This document shows positions 30,336-38,800 of a DNA stretch of 44,735 nt, one piece after another. A program made the translations under genes and the position numbers. The notes beneath the pieces are model-generated. The model was not told the DNA's origin. It worked only from the letters and a program-made list of their open reading frames with translations, and searched no databases. Source of the DNA: an uncultured Bacteroidales bacterium (lineage in GTDB: Bacteria > Bacteroidota > Bacteroidia > Bacteroidales > WCHB1-69); contig CAJOKR010000018.1 in the NCBI GenBank assembly GCA_905235135.1, positions 1-44,735 on the forward strand, given 5' to 3'. The stretch's first letter is position 1. Each line of letters begins with the position of its first letter.

Positions 30336-31649
30336 ATGAAAAATATAGTAGCTTTTGTTATGATTCTGTTGGCGGTTTGGGGTAGTGTTTCCGCCCAAAC
30401 CTCCGTCTTCGTCTCCGCCTCCGCCTCCAACGACAACGGCGACGGCACCACCTGGGAGACGGCCAAGAAGACTATTGCGGCGGGCATCGCTGCGGCGGGC
30501 GGCAACGGCACAGTGTTCGTGAAGGCCGGCAATTACGCCACCACCGCCGAGCTCACCATCCCCGCTGGCGTGACGGTGATGGGCGGCTACCAGCAGTCTT
30601 CCACTGGCACCGATACGTCTTTGCGGCGACTCCCCGGCATCAACAGCAATTGGGGGAACACCTCGTGGTGCACCATTATCTCCGGCGCGGGCAACCACCG
30701 CATTGCCACGGTGAACGGCACCTTGGACGGCTGTGTGGTGCGCTATGGCTTTACCAACACCATGGGCGGTGGTCTGCTCATTGACGGAGGCACGGCGCGC
30801 TACTGTGTGCTGATGTGGAACGACGCCATCCACGATGACGACGGCACGGCTGAGGGCGGCGGCGCCTATATCCGCAACAACGGCACCCTGCTCAACTGCG
30901 TGGTGACCGAGTGCCGGGGCGACAACGGCTCGGCGGTCTCCGGCGAGGACGGCAGCCTCGTCAACAACACCATCACCCGCAACTGGCCCTCCCAGTGCGG
31001 CACCGTCACCGACTACGACGGCAACACCTACCACACCGTCCAGATCGGCTCCCAGTGCTGGATGAAGGAGAACTTGCGGACCACGCACTATTCAGATGGC
31101 ACGGCGATACCGACGACATCGGGTTACAGCACTACCGTGGCCTATCATTACCAATACTCAAGCGCGAACGTAGTCACATACGGTCTTCACTATAATAGAC
31201 CTGCTTTGATGCATGGTGCGGCCAGCAGCAATGCAAATCCATCGGGAGTTCAAGGGGTTTGTCCTGATGGTTGGCATGTTCCGAGTAATGCGGAATGGAA
31301 CCAACTCATCAGTTTTGTGGGCTCGATTCCTCGTTATCGATGCGGGAACAACTCCACTTCGGTAGCGAAAGCCTTGTCAGCGAAAAACACATGGACCTAC
31401 ACGGGTGGCTCTGAGTGTGCCCCGAAGTACAATGCTGCTACCTTGAATGACAAGACCCGGTTCTCGGCTTGTGCCGCCGGATACCGGGGAAGCTCTTCTT
31501 TCGTGAGTGTGGGTAATTATTTATATTTTTGGACTTCCGCAGGTTATTATAGATATGTTTATGATTGCGACCCTGATGTCAAACAATATACTTTCTCTGA
31601 TTCTAATTACAACGGTTATTCCGTCCGTTGCGTGAAAGACCCCGAATAA
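30336..31649 (+). CDS. secreted beta-helix / FISUMP-domain protein
   Basis: A 437-aa protein with signal peptide 1-21 (ends GSVSAQ), a short beta-helix module (about 22-218, SNDNGDGTTWETAKKTIAAG ... GGGAYIRNNGTLLNCVV) and one FISUMP domain (about 222-437). The FISUMP domain has VTDYDGNTYHTVQIGSQCW, MKENLRTTHYSDGTAIP, GVQGVCPDGWHVPSNAEW and a YSVRCVKDPE end. FISUMP (Fibrobacter succinogenes major paralogous) domains are surface modules of unknown ligand. No T9SS sorting domain is present, so its fate after Sec export is unclear. The beta-helix half is GC-rich while the FISUMP interior from about 31110 is AT-rich. Its N-terminal half is paralogous to the genes at 31734 and 34388. Confidence 0.88.
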   Translation: MKNIVAFVMILLAVWGSVSAQTSVFVSASASNDNGDGTTWETAKKTIAAGIAAAGGNGTVFVKAGNYATTAELTIPAGVTVMGGYQQSSTGTDTSLRRLPGINSNWGNTSWCTIISGAGNHRIATVNGTLDGCVVRYGFTNTMGGGLLIDGGTARYCVLMWNDAIHDDDGTAEGGGAYIRNNGTLLNCVVTECRGDNGSAVSGEDGSLVNNTITRNWPSQCGTVTDYDGNTYHTVQIGSQCWMKENLRTTHYSDGTAIPTTSGYSTTVAYHYQYSSANVVTYGLHYNRPALMHGAASSNANPSGVQGVCPDGWHVPSNAEWNQLISFVGSIPRYRCGNNSTSVAKALSAKNTWTYTGGSECAPKYNAATLNDKTRFSACAAGYRGSSSFVSVGNYLYFWTSAGYYRYVYDCDPDVKQYTFSDSNYNGYSVRCVKDPE

Positions 31650-31672
31650 AATTCAGAATTAAGAATGGGAGA

Positions 31673-31704
<32 letters not shown>

Positions 31705-31733
31705 AACCCAACAAATAATGAACTGTTTTTAAT

Positions 31734-34046
31734 ATGAAGAAGATATTTACGATATTGTTTTGGGTGTGTTGTGGCGTTCTGGCCTCGGCGCAGACGGCGG
31801 TGTTTGTGTCGGCGGACGGTAACGACAACAACAATGGTTCCTCATGGAGCGCAGCCAAGCAGACCATAGCGGCGGGCATTGCGGCGGCGGGCGATAATGG
31901 TACGGTGTATGTGAAGGCCGGTAGCTATAGCGTGGGGTCGCAACTGAACATTCCTGCAGGCGTTTCTGTGAAGGGCGGCCGTCTCACACTGTCGGGCACG
32001 GACACTACTGGTCGGGAACTCCCTGGCACTAACAGTCGGTGGGAGAACGCCAGCGTATGCACAATTCTCACTGGCGGCGGTTCTAACCGTATCGCCGTGG
32101 TAAATGGGCTTTTGGAGGGTTGCGTGATGCGGCGAGGTGTCACTACCGAACAAGGCGGCGGGGTGCTGATTGATGGCGGCACGGTGCGCTACTGTGTAAT
32201 CCGTGAGTGCGATGCCATTCAGGAAAGCAACCGCACAGCCGAGGGCGGCGGCGCTTACATCCTCAACAACGGTGTCCTCACTAACTGTGTGATTACCGAG
32301 TGCCGTGGCGACAATGGTCCAGCTGTGGCAGGCGGCCCTGGTTCTCTCGTGAACAACACCATCACCCGCAACTGGCCCACCCACTGCGGCAAGGTGGCCG
32401 ACTACGACGGCAATGTCTATAACACGGTGGTGATCGGCCAGCAGTGTTGGACCCACGAGAACCTCCGTACCACCCATTACAACGACGGAACGGCTATTCC
32501 GTTGGGAAACAACCAGCCAACCTCGAGCACATCACCTTACTATTATATCAACTACAATGGGCTCACTGCCACTAATCTTGTGAATTATGGATACTTGTAC
32601 AATTGGCCGGCGGTGATGCACGGAGCCCCTTCATCTAATGAGAATCCCTCTGGTGTGACGGGCATTTGCCCTTCTGGATGGCATGTGCCAAGTGATGCTG
32701 AGTGGACGGAGCTAACCAATTTTGTAAACATCATCACTCGTTATCGTTGCAGTGGTTATGACGGACAGATAGGCAAGGCGTTAGCATCAACATCGGGATG
32801 GACATCTAACAATACAACTTGTCAAGTTGGAAGTAATCAGGGAGGAAACAATACCACAGGTTTTAAGGCATACCCTGCAGGATACTATAATAACAGTTAC
32901 GATGGATTTAGTATGAGAGCTTACTTTTGGAGTTCTACTGAGCGTACTTCATCAGGAGCGTGGGCGCGTCGAATAAATTGTGAAGAGGCAGGTGTGCAGA
33001 GGAATGACGGGGTTAAACCCGATGCCTTGTCCGTCCGTTGCGTGAAGCAGTTGGCGAACTCGGCTCCGATAGTGCATACAAATCCTGTAACAGCATCGAA
33101 TATCCAGTCCACGCAGGTAGTATGCGGAGGCTCATGTTCGGATGGAGGAAGTCCAATATCTGAATACGGATTATGTTGGGACACCCTACCAAATCCCGAT
33201 ATCAGTGGTAACCACATTGTTTTAGGATCGGGAGAGACTGTGTTCACTTATACACTTACAGGGTTGACCAACAACACGTTGTATTATGTTCGGGCATACG
33301 CTATTAACAGCATTGACACAGTTTATGGGGAACAACAGTCATTCATCACAGATGGTTGCAATGATCCGTTGAGTCTCACCGATTATGACGGCAACACTTA
33401 TAATTCTGTGAAAATAGGTACGCAATGTTGGATGAAAGAGAACCTTCGCACTACACATTTCGCCGATGGTACGGCGATACCCCTTGGAACTGTCTCTTCG
33501 TCAATAATATCCTATCGATACAATCCTAACAATGATGCGAGTAATGTGAATTGGGGAGGCTATTTATATAATTGGACTGCTGTCATGCATGGGGCAAACT
33601 CATCCGATGCCAATCCTTCCGGTGTACAGGGTGTTTGCCCTACAGGTTGGCATGTGCCGAGTAGTGCGGAGTGGACACAGTTAATCAATTACGTGGGAAG
33701 CCAAAGCAATTTTGTGTGTGGTGACAATACCGGATATATAGCTAAGGCGTTGGCCTCAGAATCATCGTGGGGAGCTTCATCTACTACCTGTAATGTGGGT
33801 TCCAATCAAAATGAGAATGATGCTACAAGCTTCAGAGCTAAAGCTGTGGGTTATTACAATGGATATTTAATTAATGGTACCTATTCTGGTACAGGATCTT
33901 TTGCCTATTTTTGGTCCACATCCCAGTCTGCGAGTGATTCGAGCCTAGCATGGGTTTGGTATTTATATTATTCAAGTGCCGTTGTGCAAAATAGCACGAA
34001 TTACAAGAGTAATGGCCATTCCGTCCGCTGCCTCCGCGACGAATGA
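31734..34046 (+). CDS. secreted beta-helix protein with two FISUMP domains
   Basis: A 770-aa protein: signal peptide 1-20 (ends VLASAQ), beta-helix module (21-218, close paralog of the neighbour's), FISUMP domain 1 (about 220-443, DYDGNVYNTVVIGQQCWTHE ... LSVRCVKQ), an FN3-like linker (about 444-545, ISEYGLCWDT ... YVRAYAINSIDTVYG), and FISUMP domain 2 (about 546-770, DYDGNTYNSVKIGTQCWMKE ... HSVRCLRDE). There is no sorting domain at the C-terminus. The interior of both FISUMP domains is markedly AT-richer than the beta-helix part. It lies 84 bases after the previous FISUMP gene with only a palindrome between and no promoter motif, so cotranscription is likely. It is presumably a cell-surface recognition protein (inference). 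Confidence 0.88.
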   Translation: MKKIFTILFWVCCGVLASAQTAVFVSADGNDNNNGSSWSAAKQTIAAGIAAAGDNGTVYVKAGSYSVGSQLNIPAGVSVKGGRLTLSGTDTTGRELPGTNSRWENASVCTILTGGGSNRIAVVNGLLEGCVMRRGVTTEQGGGVLIDGGTVRYCVIRECDAIQESNRTAEGGGAYILNNGVLTNCVITECRGDNGPAVAGGPGSLVNNTITRNWPTHCGKVADYDGNVYNTVVIGQQCWTHENLRTTHYNDGTAIPLGNNQPTSSTSPYYYINYNGLTATNLVNYGYLYNWPAVMHGAPSSNENPSGVTGICPSGWHVPSDAEWTELTNFVNIITRYRCSGYDGQIGKALASTSGWTSNNTTCQVGSNQGGNNTTGFKAYPAGYYNNSYDGFSMRAYFWSSTERTSSGAWARRINCEEAGVQRNDGVKPDALSVRCVKQLANSAPIVHTNPVTASNIQSTQVVCGGSCSDGGSPISEYGLCWDTLPNPDISGNHIVLGSGETVFTYTLTGLTNNTLYYVRAYAINSIDTVYGEQQSFITDGCNDPLSLTDYDGNTYNSVKIGTQCWMKENLRTTHFADGTAIPLGTVSSSIISYRYNPNNDASNVNWGGYLYNWTAVMHGANSSDANPSGVQGVCPTGWHVPSSAEWTQLINYVGSQSNFVCGDNTGYIAKALASESSWGASSTTCNVGSNQNENDATSFRAKAVGYYNGYLINGTYSGTGSFAYFWSTSQSASDSSLAWVWYLYYSSAVVQNSTNYKSNGHSVRCLRDE

Positions 34047-34088
34047 ATGTAGAATGTAGAATTATGAATGTTGAATAATTTGAACGAT

Positions 34089-34373
34089 ATGAAATTTGAG
34101 ACAGAAACCCCCACGTTTTTGGTACACCAACTGCTGAAGACCAGCTATCCCCTTGAGGAAATGACCCGCGAGGAACTCACTGCCGACACGCTGAACAGCA
34201 TCTACATCATGGAATTGAAGGTGAACAAAACTGCCGATGAGGCATTGCAGCAGATTGAGGACAAGGGCTACGCCAAACCCTTCGATTCATACTCGCGCAA
34301 ACTCTTCAAGATTGGCATCAACTTCAATACCGAACGCCGATTGATTGATGATTGGAAGGTGGTGGAGCGGTGA
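34089..34373 (+). pseudogene. internally deleted PD-(D/E)XK nuclease / AAA-ATPase-like remnant
   Basis: The 94-residue frame from ATG 34089 (a longer start at 34068 is less likely) joins two non-adjacent parts of the large Bacteroidales AAA-ATPase-like / PD-(D/E)XK nuclease proteins. FETETPTFLVHQLLKTSYPL resembles the middle of the full protein. IYIMELKVNKTADEALQQIE with KGYAKPF and KIGINFNTERRLIDDWKV is its C-terminal nuclease part. The ATPase domain and the first part of the nuclease domain, including the Asp strand, are missing; only the ExK strand (MELK) remains. A catalytically competent protein is unlikely. It sits within the FISUMP cluster, flanked by ATGAATGTTGAA-type short repeats. 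Confidence 0.75.
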
Positions 34374-34387
34374 ATGATGAATGTTGA

Positions 34388-35227
34388 ATGATGAATGTTG
34401 AATATTATATGAACTTCTTCCTTGAGCAGCCTCGAAGAGGCAATACGTACGGAGTGCAATTAACCCCACACAAGGCGAAGCCGCAGTGTGGGGCGCAGTG
34501 TGGGGCGCACGCAGTGCAGGTAACCCCACACAAGGCGCAAGCTGCAGTATGGGGTAGGAGCCTGCGTGTCCTTGCAGTCCTCCTCCTGTGCCTCTGCGCA
34601 CATGCCCACGCACAGGTCTTCGTGTCCTCGTCGGCGACGGACGACAGCGGCAATGGGCTCTCGTGGGAGACGGCGAAGCGGACAGTGGGTGCGGCGCTGA
34701 CTGTGGCGGGCGGCAACGGGCATGTGTGCGTGATGGCGGGGCTGTATGAGGAGGCTGCGGAGCTGGTGATTCCTGCGGGCGTGACTGTGACAGGCGGGTA
34801 TGCGACCACCAGTGCGGGCACGGACACCACGCAGCGGCTGCTCCCTGGCGCGAACAGCCAGTGGACGAATCTGTCGCACTGCACAGTGCTCGACGGTGGG
34901 ATGACCCATCGCGTGGCCACAGTGCAGACCGGCGGAAGGCTGGAGGGCTGTGTCGTGCGGCACGGCAAGTCCTCCGTCCATGGCGGCGGGGTTTTGGTCG
35001 ATGGCGGCACGGTGACGCACTGCGTCATCACCCTCTGCATGGCCCACGGCATCGCGGACGACCAACCGGCCAAGGGTGGAGGAGTCTATGTGCAGAACAA
35101 CGGTATCCTGCTCAACAGCGTGGTCTGTTTCAACCGCGCCGACAACGGCTATGGGGCCGCGGCGGCTTCCGGCAGTGTGACCAACAACACCATCACCGCA
35201 ATTACGGTTTCAACTGCGGCACCGTGA
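34388..35227 (+). CDS. 5' part of a frameshifted beta-helix / FISUMP gene
   Basis: This encodes the signal peptide (LRVLAVLLLCLCAHAHAQ) and the beta-helix module (SSSATDDSGNGLSWETAKRT ... GGGVYVQNNGILLNSVV), paralogous to the N-termini at 30336 and 31734. The frame ends at TGA 35225-35227 because one C is missing near 35196: the paralogs read NNTITRN, here NNTITAI. No start codon lies close to the signal peptide; the nearest in-frame ATGs are at 34388 and a few codons on, giving a 50-residue, repeat-encoded and probably artificial leader (NTYGVQLTPHKAKPQCG). The native start may have been destroyed by the CCCCACAC repeat insertion. The gene may therefore be a pseudogene. Confidence 0.65.
   Translation: MMNVEYYMNFFLEQPRRGNTYGVQLTPHKAKPQCGAQCGAHAVQVTPHKAQAAVWGRSLRVLAVLLLCLCAHAHAQVFVSSSATDDSGNGLSWETAKRTVGAALTVAGGNGHVCVMAGLYEEAAELVIPAGVTVTGGYATTSAGTDTTQRLLPGANSQWTNLSHCTVLDGGMTHRVATVQTGGRLEGCVVRHGKSSVHGGGVLVDGGTVTHCVITLCMAHGIADDQPAKGGGVYVQNNGILLNSVVCFNRADNGYGAAAASGSVTNNTITAITVSTAAP
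34455..34554. repeat. CCCCACAC...GTGTGGGG dyad repeats
   Basis: Two related 45-50 base units each begin TAACCCCACACAAGGCG and end GCAGT(G/A)TGGGG. Within each, CCCCACAC (34464, 34524) pairs with GTGTGGGG (34486) or GTATGGGG (34547). An extra GTGTGGGG half-copy lies at 34498. They lie immediately before the signal-peptide codons of the third FISUMP gene. Confidence 0.75.
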
Positions 35228-35883
35228 CCGACTACGACAACAACGAATATACTACCGTGCTCATCGGCGAGCAGTGCTGGATGCGCGAGAATCTGCGCGT
35301 GACGCACTTCGCCGACGGGACGGCTATTTCCAACGCTCTGACCATCTCTACCTCGGAACCCCGCTACTACAATGCGGGTACCTCCGCCACTGAGACTGAG
35401 ACCTTCGGGTTGCTCTACAATGTGGCGGCGGCGCGGCACGGCACACAGAGCAACTACACCGACAATGCCCCCAGTGGGATGCAGGGGGTCTGCCCCAACG
35501 GCTGGCATCTGCCCTCGACCACGGAATTTTCGCAGTTGGCCTCTTGGCTGGCAGCCGACAACGCCTACTATTGCGGACAGTCGGCGAGCAACTTGGCCAA
35601 AGCCCTTGCCGCCAACGAGTACTGGCAGACCTCCGACGTGAACTGCGCGGTGGGTAACGACCTGTCTGCCAACAATTTCACCCTGTTTGATGCCCGCCCC
35701 GCCGGTTCCTATAACGGCTCCTTCAACGGGCTCTACACGCAGGGCTTCTTCTGGACCACCTCCCGGAACGGCTCTTCCAACAGCGATTGCGTCTATTGGA
35801 CGCTCTCGTACGACAATGCGGCCTTTTCCAGCAATTATACGACTTCCGACAAAGGGTTTTCTGTCAGGTGTGTGAAAAATTAA
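35197..35883 (+). CDS. 3' part of the frameshifted gene: FISUMP domain
   Basis: From 35197 the other frame reads RNYGFNCGTVTDYDNNEYTT and continues through a complete FISUMP domain (IGEQCWMRENLRVTHFADGT, GVCPNGWHLPST, FSVRCVKN) to TAA 35881-35883. Restoring one C near 35196 fuses it exactly to the beta-helix module, reproducing the architecture of the gene at 30336. Unlike the other FISUMP domains, this one is GC-rich throughout. Without the upstream part it has no start or signal peptide of its own. The next gene begins 10 bases after its stop. Confidence 0.7.
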   Translation, partial: RNYGFNCGTVTDYDNNEYTTVLIGEQCWMRENLRVTHFADGTAISNALTISTSEPRYYNAGTSATETETFGLLYNVAAARHGTQSNYTDNAPSGMQGVCPNGWHLPSTTEFSQLASWLAADNAYYCGQSASNLAKALAANEYWQTSDVNCAVGNDLSANNFTLFDARPAGSYNGSFNGLYTQGFFWTTSRNGSSNSDCVYWTLSYDNAAFSSNYTTSDKGFSVRCVKN

Positions 35884-35893
35884 GACAAAGTTG

Positions 35894-38800
35894 ATGAAAC
35901 GGATATTTAGCATAGTGATTCTGTTGTGCGGTCTGATCGCGGCGAATGCCCAGACGGGCTTCGGGCTGCTGATTGAGGACAGCGCGGCGGTGTCGGTGTG
36001 CAACAATATCGTGGTCAACAACGCGGACGGCGAGGTCAACATCTCGTTGTCGACCTTCAACCTCACGCAGGCGACCGGCGGTCTCTTTATGGATTCGCAG
36101 GGCGACTTCCGGCTGCCCACCCATTCGCCCGCCATCGATGCGGGTGACAACGGCTGCGCTCTCGGGCAGGAGGATCTGGACGGCCATCCCCGTGTGGTGA
36201 ACGAGACCGTGGATTTGGGTGCATACGAGTACCCAGTGGAGGCCCGTACCCCGCAATACGCGGTGCATCAAACGGAAACGGGTCAGCTGCAGCTCTGCAA
36301 CAACATCATCGTCAACAATCCCGAGCATACGGCCATGACGAACCTGACGGCTGTGCCGAGCAACAATATCCTCTCCGACAACGTGCAGGTGTTTCAGGAT
36401 GCGGTTATCCATTTTGGGCTGTGGTCGCACTCCCCGGCGGTGGATGCGGGTTCGAACGGATGCCTCTCGTTGCCTGTGGACATTGACGCTCACGCCCGTG
36501 TGCAGGGCAATGCCATTGATGTGGGTGCGTTCGAGTTCACGGTCAACACCGATACCGTCACCGTGCAGGCCTACACCGTGTTTCAGGACAGCGCTGGGGT
36601 GAGCCTTTGCAACAACATCATCATCAACAATTGCGTTTATTCTGAGAATACCAACGTGGCGGATGTGGCGTACAATATTGTCACAGACGTGGATACGCTG
36701 TTTACGGACAACACGGATGACTACACGCCGCGTCCCGAATCGGAGGCGGTGAACACGGGTAACAATGCCTGCAACGCTTTGGAGAAGGACTTGGATGGGC
36801 ACGAGCGTATCTCGGGCGGCACCATCGAGATTGGTGCCTTCGAGCTTGCGGAGGAGGAAGAGGGCGTGTTCGGGCCGGCGTACGCGGTGCATCAGGTTCA
36901 GCACCATACACTTCTGCTTTGCAACAACATCATCGTGAACAATCCCGAGCACGAGGCGGAAACCAACATCGGGGACGTACCCGAAAGCAATATCCTGTCG
37001 GACAGCATCCCGCTCTTCTGCGACGCGGTGCTCAACTTCAAGCCGACAGAGCACTCCCCGGCCGTGGACGCGGGCGACAACAGCTGCAGCAGCTGGACCA
37101 CGGACATTGATACGGTGACGCGTATCTCGAACGGCACGATAGATGTCGGTGCCTTTGAGGTGCCCAAGCGCTACCAGTATGATTCGACTTGGGCTGGCGG
37201 CGGTGGTGGCGGTGCCGGCGGTGGTGGCGGTGGAGGCGGCTCCTATTGGGGCGGCGGCACTTGGTACGGCGGGTACGCCATCACTTCGGTGGTGCAGACA
37301 TCACCCGACACGCTCACGCTGTGCAACAACATTATCATCAACAACAGCGTCTTTTCCCCGAACACGAACGTGGTGGCCGATTCTTCCAACATTCTGACGG
37401 ATCAGGACAGCCTCTTCACCGACAACCGCGATGATTACATGCCCCGACCCGAGTCCCAGGCGGTCAACCGAGGGAACAACAGCTGCAACGAGGTGGCGGT
37501 GGATTTGGCGAAGAACCCCAGAATTTTCGCGGAAACGATAGATATTGGTGCCTTTGAGCAGTTTGATCCCGATGCGGCGGCATTCGGTCCTGCGTATGCG
37601 GTGCATGTTGTCGGCAACCACAACCTGACGCTCTGCAACAACATCATCGTCAACAATCCTGAGCATGAGGCAATGGTGAATGCCGCGTCGGTGCCGGCGA
37701 GCAACATCCTCTCCGACAGCGTGCAGGTCTTCGCCGACGCTGTCCTCAACTTCAATCTTTGGTCGCACTCACCCGCCGTGGATGCGGGCGACAACAGCTG
37801 CAACACGCTTTCGTTGGATTTTCGTGACAAAGACCGTGTCATCCACGACACCATCGATGTGGGTGCCTTCGAGTTTTACACCGAGACCTTCACGGTTGAT
37901 ACGGTTTATGCGGTTTCGCAGAGTGCGGACACGGCGGAGATCTATCTGTGCAACAATATCGTCATCAATAACTGCGACTGGGCGTTGAATGCGAATGTGT
38001 CCGCCCTTTCCACGCATAATATCCTGGAGGATAATGACACGCTGTTCGAACACAATCGGGAGAATTATATGCCCCGGGAGAATTCCATCGCGGTGAATCA
38101 GGGCAACAATGCTTGCTGCGAAGTGCCGGTGGACCTCTTCAAGCATCCGCGCATTATGTCCGACACTATTGAAATCGGCGCGTTTGAGCTGTACGAAGAC
38201 ATCCCCGACACCTTCATCTGCTATCCGGTGCATCAGACCGATACCACCCACACCCTCTATCTCTACAACAATATTATCATCAACAACCCCGGCCATACGA
38301 TGAGTGCGGGCGGTAATATTTCCGGCGACCACAATATGCTGGAAGATACGCCGGATGTTTTTGTCAATGAGCAGAATAACTACGCGTTACGGCAGTTGTC
38401 GCCGGCCATTGACGGGGGCGACAACCAGTGGGCGACCTGGCCAGTGGATATCAAGGACGACCCGCGTGTCGCCTGTGAGAACGTTGTCGATCAGGGTGCT
38501 TACGAGTACTCCTTCAGCGATTTTGAGCTGACATTGTCGGCCATTGAGGTGGCGACGGACAACTGTCAGGGCTACTATTTCAACCTGACAGCCACGCCTG
38601 GTGCGCTCCACTACCATTGGTCGCACAGCAACGAGGACACCAACGCCGTGCAGGTGTCGCCGCTGATTCCCACGGAATATGCCGTCATCGTCAGCAACGG
38701 CGGCGAGTGTATCGATACCGCGACGGTGATGGTGGTGCCGTCCTCGATGATGTCCGATTCGTTGGGCGCGCCGGCCTCGATGGGCACGACTTTCTGGCTG

